From: Fimbriimonas planktonicus
Lineage (GTDB): Bacteria > Armatimonadota > Fimbriimonadia > Fimbriimonadales > Fimbriimonadaceae
NCBI GenBank assembly: GCA_965234685.1
Contig: OZ248539.1
Location: 186,001-250,000 of the forward strand
Direction: 5' to 3'
Length of the DNA stretch: 64,000 nt
In this document: piece after piece, positions 8,451 to 15,892 of the stretch
How positions within the stretch are numbered: the first letter of the stretch is position 1
Layout: every line of letters starts with the position of its first letter
Made by a program: the position numbers and the translations under genes
The notes under the pieces: model-generated
What the model saw: only the letters and a program-made list of their open reading frames with translations
The model's database searches: none
Told to the model about the DNA's origin: nothing

Positions 8451-8567
8451 GTGCGGGCGATTAAACAGGTCATCACCATTTTGATTTTGTGTGCGGCGGT
8501 TGCGGTGGCAGCGTCTGGCTCTGGTCGGACTGAGCCAGGCCCGAGTTTTGCCAGCCAAGCTCGATAA
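8451..8567 (+). CDS. Small exported or membrane peptide (38 aa)
   Basis: A short frame starting at GTG with GGGAGG placed 7 nt upstream, one of the clearest ribosome binding sites in this part of the window. The product is a short basic start, then a hydrophobic stretch (VITILILCAAVAVAAS), then a polar Gly/Ser/Pro tail. It looks like a signal peptide with a very small mature part, or a single-span membrane peptide. No family recognised. It lies upstream of the RNase E/G gene on the same strand. Confidence 0.45.
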   Translation: MRAIKQVITILILCAAVAVAASGSGRTEPGPSFASQAR

Positions 8568-8621
8568 GTTGAAGTTGGAATCTGGGCAGACGTCCGGTAC
8601 ACTCCTACATACCGATTGCTA

Positions 8622-10406
8622 ATGGCAAAACAACGTAACGTCCGCGGACGAAAAACCCGCACCCCCGGCGCACCGAAAGACTTTCGCGCCGCAACCGGTG
8701 CCCCGCGAAAAGAAATCATCGTCAATGTTTCGAATCGGGAAACCCGAATCGCTTTACTCGAAGACAACGAGCTCATGGAGTATCGCGTTGAACGCGAAGA
8801 GCGCGTTGTCGGATCCATTTTTAAAGGCATCGTTCAGAACGTTCTTCCCGGCATGGATGCCGCGTTCGTGGACATTGGCCTCGAGCGCAATGCGTATCTA
8901 AGCATCGCCGACGTCTTGCCGGAGGAATCGGGCAACGACAACAGCCCGGCCACGATGCGACGCAACGAGCTTCGCCGCCGAAAGATCAAGGACCTCCTTC
9001 AGTCGGGTCAGCAGATCATGGTGCAAGTCACCAAAGGTCCACGCGGTACCAAGGGCGCCCGAGTGAGCACCCGAATCGCTCTTCCCGGTCGCTACGTTGT
9101 GCTGATGCCCGAAGGGCACAACTGCGGCGTGAGCCGAAAGATTGAAGAACGGGCCGAGCGAGAACGGTTGAAGCGGGTGGGCGACCACATTCGACCTGAT
9201 GGCTTCGGCCTGATTCTTCGAACCGAATGCGACGGTCGAACGGAACTCGAACTTCGACAGGACGTTGCTTACTTGCAGTCTCTCTGGACCGAAGTCCTTC
9301 GCAATGCGAAAGCACTTCGCGCTCCCGCTTGCGTTCACAAAGACCAGTCTTTGCTGTTCCGAACCGTGCGAGACCTGTTTGGCGAGGACATCTCGAAGAT
9401 GGTCATCGACGATCCGGACGAGTACGAAAAGGTCAACTTGATCGCGGCGAAGGTTGCTCCGCAGTTGCTGGACAAGCTGACGCTTTACGATCGCGAGACG
9501 CCGATTTTCGACCACTTCGGAATCGAGAAAGAGCTCGATCGAATCATGCAGCACAAGGTTCCGCTCAAATCGGGCGGATCGCTGGTCATCGATGAGATGG
9601 AGGCGCTCACCGCCATCGACGTTAACACCGGTAAGCATGTCGGTAGCACGTCGCTGAGTGACACCATTCTTCACGCAAACCTTGAGGCAGCGAACGAGAT
9701 TCTTCGCCAGCTTCGACTGCGCGACATGGGCGGCATTATCGTTTGCGACTTCATCGACATGGAAGATGAGTCCGACCGAAAGCGCGTCATGGACCACTTC
9801 TTGCATGGCCTAGAGCGAGACCGAGCGCGAACGCGAATCGGAAAGATTTCCTCCCTTGGCCTGGTTGAGCTCACGCGAAAGCGAACCGGCGAGAGCGTCA
9901 CCCAAGAGATCACCGAGATTTGCCCAATGTGCACCGGCGTTGGCCGAATCGCGAGCAAGGACACGGTCAGCCTTTGGATCGAACGCGACATGTGGCGCAA
10001 GGTGAAGGAAGCCGGAAACGCCTTCCTCGTCGAGTGCCATCCATCTGTGGTGGAAGCCCTCATCGGCTCCGATGGCGAGAACGTGGAAGAGCTGGAGCAC
10101 GCGATGCGGCGCGGAATTTACATCCGGGCCAACTTCGACATGGAGTACGAGGAGTACGACATTCAGTCCGGCACCATCGAAGAGTTCGACAAGCTCCTCA
10201 TGGGTCTTCGACGCGCACAAGTGATGGAAGCCAACGTGCGACGGTCGGCATTTGAGAATGCCAACAAGGCTGTGGGTTGGACAGATAATGGCTTCTACAT
10301 CGAGCTGCTGGACGGAATGGATTCGGTCGGCGGACGAGCGAAGGTTATGTTGCAAGACATCCGGCGTTCGTACGCTGTGGCCGACGTCATCATGCCTGGC
10401 CGATAG
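8622..10406 (+). CDS. rng: Ribonuclease E/G family endoribonuclease
   Basis: A 594-residue RNA-degrading or rRNA-processing enzyme. After a basic N-terminal stretch come an S1 domain (GSIFKGIVQNVLPGMDAAFV), the catalytic region with AIDVNTGKHVG and IVCDFIDMEDE (metal-binding aspartates), SLGLVELTRKR, and the zinc-link CPMCTGVGR that joins dimers. The length fits RNase G-like proteins without the long RNase E scaffold tail. I chose the ATG two codons after a possible TTG. A TACACT promoter element lies 18 nt before it. Confidence 0.93.
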   Translation: MAKQRNVRGRKTRTPGAPKDFRAATGAPRKEIIVNVSNRETRIALLEDNELMEYRVEREERVVGSIFKGIVQNVLPGMDAAFVDIGLERNAYLSIADVLPEESGNDNSPATMRRNELRRRKIKDLLQSGQQIMVQVTKGPRGTKGARVSTRIALPGRYVVLMPEGHNCGVSRKIEERAERERLKRVGDHIRPDGFGLILRTECDGRTELELRQDVAYLQSLWTEVLRNAKALRAPACVHKDQSLLFRTVRDLFGEDISKMVIDDPDEYEKVNLIAAKVAPQLLDKLTLYDRETPIFDHFGIEKELDRIMQHKVPLKSGGSLVIDEMEALTAIDVNTGKHVGSTSLSDTILHANLEAANEILRQLRLRDMGGIIVCDFIDMEDESDRKRVMDHFLHGLERDRARTRIGKISSLGLVELTRKRTGESVTQEITEICPMCTGVGRIASKDTVSLWIERDMWRKVKEAGNAFLVECHPSVVEALIGSDGENVEELEHAMRRGIYIRANFDMEYEEYDIQSGTIEEFDKLLMGLRRAQVMEANVRRSAFENANKAVGWTDNGFYIELLDGMDSVGGRAKVMLQDIRRSYAVADVIMPGR

Positions 10407-10444
10407 AACTCAACGCGGTTAGGCAGACGTCTAGGTTCTGAACC

Positions 10445-11014
10445 ATGGACCCACTGAAAGAAAAGCTAACCGGTCTGACTCTGGCAGTTGGCGTGGTGCT
10501 TGCGGTTTGCGGCTGTCTTAGCACGCTTGTTTTTGGTATGGGTGGCGTTTTTCGCGCCACCTACACCCGGACTCCAGTAACAAACCAGATTACGGACGTC
10601 GGTCCAATGAACTGGATTCCGAACAGCCTGACCTGGTTCGCCATCGGCATGTTGATGATCGCCGGCAGCATTGGCTACGGGATTTGGTACAACCACGCCT
10701 CCAAAGGTGGTACAAGAACGGTCTTCGAAAACGCCCGCGTGATGAGCCGGTACGGCATTGCGAAGGACGGCACGATGCTGAACTCATCTTGGGAATTTGA
10801 AATGGCGGACCGGCCCCGTTTCTATGTTCGGCTCCAAACAAGTCCGCACGATGCAAGCGAATACGAATGCGACGAGCCAGTGTTTTGGCAGTGCGGTGAG
10901 GGCATGTACGGCGAGGCCGAGATTCAGCGAAAGTGGCTTGGGCGCTTCACGCCATACATTGGCATGGTGCAAAGTGCGGATGATGTGGTCGATCCTTTCG
11001 TTCGCGGCGCTTAG
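10445..11014 (+). CDS. Two-span membrane protein, unknown function
   Basis: A 189-residue protein with a hydrophobic segment near residues 12-35 and another near 60-80, then a soluble C-terminal half. The tail has the run YECDEPVFWQCGEGMYGEA with two cysteines and a conserved-looking GEAEIQRKWLGRFTPYIG. The soluble half may sit on one face of the membrane as a small barrel. TAGGTT ends 7 nt before the ATG and there is no Shine-Dalgarno. No family recognised. Confidence 0.75.
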   Translation: MDPLKEKLTGLTLAVGVVLAVCGCLSTLVFGMGGVFRATYTRTPVTNQITDVGPMNWIPNSLTWFAIGMLMIAGSIGYGIWYNHASKGGTRTVFENARVMSRYGIAKDGTMLNSSWEFEMADRPRFYVRLQTSPHDASEYECDEPVFWQCGEGMYGEAEIQRKWLGRFTPYIGMVQSADDVVDPFVRGA

Positions 11015-11041
11015 GTCTCCCCTTTCTCGCGGTGCTCCGTC

Positions 11042-11047
11042 TATAAT
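11042..11047 (+). promoter_or_regulatory. Perfect TATAAT -10 element, leaderless start
   Basis: TATAAT lies 8 nt before the ATG of the following gene. No Shine-Dalgarno fits in that space, so transcription would begin at or just before the start codon. No good -35 is visible. Confidence 0.6.
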
Positions 11048-11055
11048 CGTGCGGT

Positions 11056-11664
11056 ATGCAGGACGCGGTTGCCATTTGGAAAGAGACTCTTCCCACGGTA
11101 CTTCACGGGGTGACCGGCCGTGGCGTATGGGCGGCCCTCAATGCAGCGGTTCCGATTGCGCTTGAGGAAGGGTTGTTGGTGCTTGGAGTTCCGCAAGGCG
11201 AGAACGAACTTGGCGGCCACCTTCGCATGCCGCAAACGCAACGATTGATCGAGGTCACGGCCTCCAAGGCAGCCGGTGGTGCCATTCGCGTTCGGGTCAT
11301 TGACGGCACGACGGCGGAAGATTTCGAGCGATCAAAGAGACGAGAGGCCGAACGTCGCCGCATGCAAGAAGCGGAGATGACGAAGCTCCGCGCGGAGATG
11401 GAGTCCCGGACCAACTGGGAAGGGGTCTACGAACAGCTCAGTCGACGCTATGCCGCCATCACCAACAAGTCGTTGCCGCAGAACCGCGCAAGATTTTATG
11501 AGGACGCGATCGAACTGATTGCCGAAGCCCGGAAGAGTCAAGAAAAGTACGACGACATGGGTGAGCGCAACTTTGCCCGATGCTTGGAGCGATTGGCTCA
11601 GTACGCCGACGTTCCGGCGGCGATTGTTGCGGTTGAGGTTCTGAAGAAAGCGGGCGAACTATAA
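11056..11664 (+). CDS. Hypothetical protein with a DnaA N-terminal-like domain
   Basis: A 202-residue protein. Residues ~5-85 (AIWKETLPTVL..., VWAALNAAVPIALEEG, LLVLGVPQGENELGGHL..., ending in IRVRVIDG) follow the pattern of DnaA domain I: an early Trp, helices, then a strand like the LVLAVPN strand. Next comes a charged coiled-coil stretch (~95-130, rich in Glu/Arg), then a helical C-terminal domain. There is no ATPase or DnaA DNA-binding domain. Such a protein could bind DnaA-domain partners, but that is inference. The stop is immediately followed by the GTG of the next gene. Confidence 0.6.
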   Translation: MQDAVAIWKETLPTVLHGVTGRGVWAALNAAVPIALEEGLLVLGVPQGENELGGHLRMPQTQRLIEVTASKAAGGAIRVRVIDGTTAEDFERSKRREAERRRMQEAEMTKLRAEMESRTNWEGVYEQLSRRYAAITNKSLPQNRARFYEDAIELIAEARKSQEKYDDMGERNFARCLERLAQYADVPAAIVAVEVLKKAGEL

Positions 11665-12426
11665 GTGGCCCGCGCGGTCATTCTAGGGTCCGGAACAAGT
11701 AACGGCGTGCCCATGCTGGGATTCGACTATCCCGAGTCGTTTCTGCAGAATCCCAAGAACTGGCGCACGCGCGCATCACTGCTCCTTAATGGGAACGATG
11801 GCAATGTATTAGTCGATTGTTCGCCGGAAATGCGTTTGCAACTGCTGAAGGCAGATGTAAAAGACCTAGATTCCGTGATCATAACTCATACCCATGCCGA
11901 TCACGTGATGGGAATGGACGACTTACGCTCGTTAAGTGTTAAGACAAAACGAGATATGCCCGTATATATCCTGGAAGAATACATGCCAGATATAAAGCGG
12001 ATCTATCCGTATGCCTTTATGGAGTTTCCGGAGGGCATTATGGTGCCGCGGTTTGATTTGCGGGTCGCTCAGCCGGTGATGGAATTAGCCGGACTCACGA
12101 TCAGATCGTTTGTTGTCCGGCACGGTCATTTGCCTTGCCTTGCTTTGCGGGTGAACGACTTCTGCTACATGACCGACGTGAGCGAAATTCCGGAGCATGT
12201 CTGGCCCGAGCTTGCAGGCTTGGACATTTTGGTTCTCGACGCAGTACGATTCGCGCCACACCCGAACCACTTTCACTTTGATCGGGCGATGGAAGTGGCG
12301 GCGAAGATTGGGGCGAAGCGGACCATCTTGACCCACCTGAGCCACGACTACGACCACGACGAATTCAATGCACGGCTACCTTTTGGCACGGAACTTGCGT
12401 ACGACGGGATGTCGCTTGAAATTTAG
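11665..12426 (+). CDS. MBL-fold metallohydrolase (PhnP-like)
   Basis: A 253-residue metallo-beta-lactamase-fold enzyme. It starts ILGSGTSNGVPMLG and has VLVDCSPEMR, the metal motif THTHADHVMGMDDLR, the single His in VVRHGHLPCL, and ILTHLSHDYDHDEF near the end. This layout is that of the PhnP-like group (cyclic phosphodiesterases and relatives), without the CxxC zinc site of classical PhnP. The substrate cannot be told. GTG start directly abutting the previous stop, so translation is coupled. Confidence 0.85.
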   Translation: MARAVILGSGTSNGVPMLGFDYPESFLQNPKNWRTRASLLLNGNDGNVLVDCSPEMRLQLLKADVKDLDSVIITHTHADHVMGMDDLRSLSVKTKRDMPVYILEEYMPDIKRIYPYAFMEFPEGIMVPRFDLRVAQPVMELAGLTIRSFVVRHGHLPCLALRVNDFCYMTDVSEIPEHVWPELAGLDILVLDAVRFAPHPNHFHFDRAMEVAAKIGAKRTILTHLSHDYDHDEFNARLPFGTELAYDGMSLEI

Positions 12427-12562
12427 CAAGTTTCGGGGTTGAAGGCGACCGGATTTTCGCCACCATACGTGGAATTTAATCGGTTTGCTTCTTCTTGGTG
12501 ATATAGTTAAGGCGTCGGGGGACACGTAACGGATTACGTGCGGCCGGCGATGAGGAGATTTA

Positions 12563-13336
12563 ATGGCGCTTAGCCCAGATCAGTTGCAGCAAGCCTGGAC
12601 AGACTATCATGTCTATGGTCGCTTGGATGCCCGCACCGAGCTGATTCATCACTATAGTTATCTTGTAAAAATCACCGTCGGTCGCCTCGTTTCGGGACCG
12701 GTCGGGAGCCTGACCTTTGACGATTTTTTGAGCGCTGGCATTGTCGCCTTGATCAAAAGCGTCGATAACTTCGACCCGACCCGGGATACCAAATTTGAGA
12801 CATACGCCATCACGATGGTGCGTGTAGCCGTGCTCGAGCTGATTCGGCATGAAGATTGGGTTCCAAGAAGCACCCGCGACAAGCTGCGCTTGATCGAGCG
12901 AACAGAGAGCCTGCTTACGGTGCGACTCGGCCGGGCACCCAGCGGCGCAGAGCTCGCCGAAGCCGCCAGCATGGGGCAAGACCAGCTTGCACAGCTTCAG
13001 GCGCTGCAGTCTCGAAGCCACATCGGTAGCTTGGACGATCTCGTTCCATCCGATTCCGACGACAATCTCACCTACTCCGATCTCGTGGAAGACGAGACGG
13101 CGAACGTGCGTGGTTTTGTCGAAGGCAAGGCGATTCGAAACGTTCTCGCTTCTTGCATCGACATGCTGAGCGATCGCGAGCGCACGGTGGTAGCTCTGCA
13201 CTACTTTGATGGCCTGACCTTCTCCGAAGTAGCGAAGGTTTTGGAGATCAGCGAATCGCGGGCGTACCAGCTTCATTCGCAGGCCGTAAATCGGCTGCGC
13301 GGTATGGTTCGCACGCAGCTCGCGGTTGCAGCCTGA
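12563..13336 (+). CDS. RNA polymerase sigma factor, FliA/WhiG type
   Basis: A 257-residue sigma-70 family factor. Region 2 is visible in LTFDDFLSAGIVALIKSVDNFDPTRDTKFETYAITMVRVAVLELIR, region 3 in SGAELAEAASMGQDQLAQL, and region 4 in MLSDRERTVVALHYFDGLTFSEVAKVLEISESRAYQLHSQAVNRLR. The spacing and the EDWVPRSTRDK segment match the FliA/WhiG/SigB-like group rather than ECF factors. The start is well placed after GAGGAG. No flagellar gene is in the window, so it probably drives another regulon. Confidence 0.88.
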   Translation: MALSPDQLQQAWTDYHVYGRLDARTELIHHYSYLVKITVGRLVSGPVGSLTFDDFLSAGIVALIKSVDNFDPTRDTKFETYAITMVRVAVLELIRHEDWVPRSTRDKLRLIERTESLLTVRLGRAPSGAELAEAASMGQDQLAQLQALQSRSHIGSLDDLVPSDSDDNLTYSDLVEDETANVRGFVEGKAIRNVLASCIDMLSDRERTVVALHYFDGLTFSEVAKVLEISESRAYQLHSQAVNRLRGMVRTQLAVAA

Positions 13337-13375
13337 ACCGGTTCAGCGCGCTCACACGAATGGGTGACATTCGTG
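13334..13375. other. Palindrome and hairpin after the sigma-factor gene
   Basis: TGAACCGGTTCA (13334-13345) is a perfect 12-bp palindrome that includes the stop codon. An 8-bp perfect hairpin, CACGAATG with its complement around a GGTGA loop, follows at 13355-13375. There is no T-run, so this is not a standard terminator. Confidence 0.4.
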
Positions 13376-13463
13376 CGGGCACGTTCCGCGCGCCTCTGAT
13401 GTTGTAACCTATGCGTTGAGGGAGGGTTGCGTCTCGACCTCACCTTGTTCCGGAGAATTCGGT

Positions 13464-14459
13464 TTGAAGAAAGCACTTTATGTCCTTTTGCCCATCGCGG
13501 CAGGTCTCATCGTCGGTTGCAACAGCGGCTCTGCTACCGGAGGTCCCGTTGCGGTAGTCAACAACGAGCCGGTCACGAAGGATGAGTACTACAGCTATCT
13601 CGAACGAAAGCGTTCGGTTCTCGCCATCACGCCTCAAGGTCCGGTTGACGTGCAGGTTGCGGGTTCGCTTGGCCTACAAGCCCTGCGAGACCTCATCAAT
13701 CGCAAGTTGCTTCTCCAGGTCGCCAAAGACCAGAACGTCGCGCCAAACGACGACGCAATCAAGAAGGAACTCGACTTCCAGACGAAGCGAAACCCACAGT
13801 TCGTAAAGAGCCTGCAGTCCGCAGGTATGTCGCTGGCCGAAATCCGCCAGGACCTCTCGATTGACCTTGCGCGATTCAATCTCATCTCCAAGGGCATTAC
13901 GGTCACTCAGGCCGATGTTGATTCGTTCATCAAGAGCAATCCGACCAACTTCCTTACCCCCGCCCAGGCAGAGCTGTTCTACATCCAAGTCGGTTCTGAG
14001 CAGTTGAAGGGTCAGGTCGATTCGGCTCTCAAGCAGGGAACCAGCTTCCCTGTTGCGGCGGCTCGCTACAGCGAAGCGCCAAACGCCCGAGCCACTCAGG
14101 GTGCGTTCCCGATCCGCGCGGTAGACCAGATGCCAGCGCAGCTTCAGGCCATCGTGAACAAGACGAAAGTCGGAACGGCTTCGAACTGGATTCCAGACGG
14201 CGGCAACTTCCTGAAGTTCTTCGTCCAAAACCGAACGGCGGCGGAGAAGATCAAGATTGACGAGACGGTCAAAGAAAGCGTTCGACGCCAGATCGCAGAA
14301 GAGCGCGGCAGCCAGGCGAACGACCTCGGAAAGACCCTACAAGAGCGACTGCGAACCGCAAAGGTCGACGTCAAGCTCTCGTACCTCGCCGATGGCTGGA
14401 AGTCCGCCATGGACGCCCTGAAGGCCGAAGACGCCAGCAGCAAGCCAGTCACGAAGTAA
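13464..14459 (+). CDS. SurA/PrsA-like parvulin-family lipoprotein
   Basis: A 331-residue exported lipoprotein. The TTG start has GGAG 8 nt upstream, and the product begins KKALYVLLPIAAGLIVGC, a lipoprotein signal with lipobox IVGC. The N-terminal chaperone-like domain shows VAVVNNEPVTKDEYYSYLE and LINRKLLLQVAKDQNV, typical of SurA/PrsA proteins. A divergent parvulin-like region follows (LTPAQAELFYIQVGSEQ, SFPVAAARYSEAPNA, LQAIVNKTKVG). Peptidyl-prolyl isomerase activity is uncertain; folding of exported proteins is the likely role. A strong terminator follows. Confidence 0.82.
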   Translation: MKKALYVLLPIAAGLIVGCNSGSATGGPVAVVNNEPVTKDEYYSYLERKRSVLAITPQGPVDVQVAGSLGLQALRDLINRKLLLQVAKDQNVAPNDDAIKKELDFQTKRNPQFVKSLQSAGMSLAEIRQDLSIDLARFNLISKGITVTQADVDSFIKSNPTNFLTPAQAELFYIQVGSEQLKGQVDSALKQGTSFPVAAARYSEAPNARATQGAFPIRAVDQMPAQLQAIVNKTKVGTASNWIPDGGNFLKFFVQNRTAAEKIKIDETVKESVRRQIAEERGSQANDLGKTLQERLRTAKVDVKLSYLADGWKSAMDALKAEDASSKPVTK

Positions 14460-14469
14460 AGGACACAAG

Positions 14470-14510
14470 AAAACGGCCCAGCGCAGAAATGCGCTGGGCC
14501 GTTTTTGTTT
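14470..14510 (+). terminator. Rho-independent terminator
   Basis: A perfect 14-bp stem, AAACGGCCCAGCGC with its complement, around a 6-nt loop, followed by TTTTTGTTT. It is placed between two converging genes and may serve both. Confidence 0.95.
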
Positions 14511-14514
14511 CTGT

Positions 14515-14817
14515 TTAGGCTACGGCAACAAGAGCGACGGCCGAAACCAACATCGCCACGTGCTCGCTACTGATTTCGTCGGTGGAGACGAAGCTCTGAA
14601 GGGTGGCTTCCATGCCTTCGAAGTTCGGCGAAGTCCAAATTCCAAACGGACCCTTGTCGCTATCCAGTTTGTAGAGCCCGAGTCTGAGTTGCTGAGTTGG
14701 CTCTCGGTGCCCGAGTCCGACCTCGATGAGGTCCGGGATGGACGTGTACACACCAATCACCTTCGATTGGCCGTTCGATTCTACGATTTCTGAAACCCAA
14801 TAAAGTCTTCGAAACAT
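14515..14817 (-). CDS. Hypothetical protein, 100 aa
   Basis: A small protein with no signal peptide: an N-terminal beta-rich part (RRLYWVSEIVESNGQSKVIGVYTSIPDLIEVGL), then LRLGLYKLDSDKGPFGIWTSP and a hydrophobic C-terminus ending VAMLVSAVALVAVA. It reads like a compact barrel fold rather than a shadow frame. A short hairpin (CTTCGGC/GCCGAAG) lies just upstream at 14832-14851. No family recognised. Confidence 0.65.
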   Translation of the reverse strand: MFRRLYWVSEIVESNGQSKVIGVYTSIPDLIEVGLGHREPTQQLRLGLYKLDSDKGPFGIWTSPNFEGMEATLQSFVSTDEISSEHVAMLVSAVALVAVA

Positions 14818-14886
14818 CCGTTGTTCAACCTTCGGCTCCGTTGCCGAAGCTCTAATTTACCCTTTAGAGACGTTTTGGACGCCGTT

Positions 14887-15819
14887 TTAGGCGTCCCAAA
14901 CGAACGGGTCAGCATCGGTAAGGAGTCGTCCCTGCTCTTCCACCGCGCGCAGCAGATACTCGGGAAGAGTAAAGCAGGCCTGGTGGAATCGAGGCGTGTA
15001 GTACTTGTTTTTTACTCCGCGCTCGGCGTGTCGCTTGGCGATTTCTTCGACCGTGAGGGCCATTGGGTCGTATTTCTTCGAAGCCAAGACAAATCCCCAT
15101 GGCTGGAAAAACGTGCTGACGATGCCGTAGTAGCCGTTGACGTATGGGAACACTTCTTTCATGTTCTCCAGCGTTTTGATGCAGCTGGCCATGCAGGCGG
15201 GGTAGTTCTCATTGGCCGAGCCGGCTTGCATCGCGAACACGCCGTCTTCGCTCATGGCGTCGGCGCAGATTTGGAAGTACTCCTTGGTGAAGAGGAACTG
15301 GCCGGGGCCGTCTTCGTGGGGGTTCGGAAGGTCGCTTAGCACGACGTCAAAGTTTGCGCCTTTGTGATCGGCCAGCCAAGCTCGCGCGTCGGTGTGAAGG
15401 AGGGTGGTGCGAGGGTCTTCGAACGCGCCTTGGTGCCACTCGGGCATGTGGACCTTCACCATGTCGACGAGTTCCTCATCGATGTCCACCATCACGGCTT
15501 CGGTGACGGTGTTGTGGAAGAGGGCCTCGCGGAGAGTCGCGCCCTCACCGCCGCCGCAAACCACAACCTTCTTCGGGTTCGGGTGCAGGGTCATCGCCGG
15601 CTGGGTCATGCACTCGTGGAAGATGTATTCGTCCAGGATGGAAGTTTGGATGTTGTAGTCCAGGAAGAGGGACTTTCCGAAGCGAGGGATATCGCAAATT
15701 TGGTAGGTCTGATACTGAGTTTTGCCTTCCAAAAGCATCTTCTCAACGCGGTACTGCCAAATGGCCGCGCTGGTGTGGGTTTCGTTGATAAAGATGCCGG
15801 TGGCGTCGCTGTGAGACAT
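14887..15819 (-). CDS. speE: Spermidine synthase (polyamine aminopropyltransferase)
   Basis: Transfers an aminopropyl group from decarboxylated SAM to putrescine. The 310-residue enzyme has LEGKTQYQTYQI near the N-terminus, LDEYIFHECMTQPAM, the nucleotide-binding VVCGGGEGATLREALF, VDIDEELVD, DARAWL and the catalytic-region DVVLSDLPNPHEDGP. That loop is normally DxxDP, so the final substitution (DLPN) may alter substrate choice. The ATG I chose follows CATAAT by 9 nt; the longer frame adds 17 unconserved residues. Confidence 0.9.
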   Translation of the reverse strand: MSHSDATGIFINETHTSAAIWQYRVEKMLLEGKTQYQTYQICDIPRFGKSLFLDYNIQTSILDEYIFHECMTQPAMTLHPNPKKVVVCGGGEGATLREALFHNTVTEAVMVDIDEELVDMVKVHMPEWHQGAFEDPRTTLLHTDARAWLADHKGANFDVVLSDLPNPHEDGPGQFLFTKEYFQICADAMSEDGVFAMQAGSANENYPACMASCIKTLENMKEVFPYVNGYYGIVSTFFQPWGFVLASKKYDPMALTVEEIAKRHAERGVKNKYYTPRFHQACFTLPEYLLRAVEEQGRLLTDADPFVWDA

Positions 15820-15892
15820 TGAGCCCCTATTATGAACCACCCGCCCCTTGGGTTCTGGCGCTGAATACAAGAGGCAGGTGGTTTGGCTGCGA

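Noticed and set aside
14832..14851. Hairpin CTTCGGC/GCCGAAG as a terminator
   Set aside because: No T-run on either strand, and it lies in the leader of the 100-residue gene.
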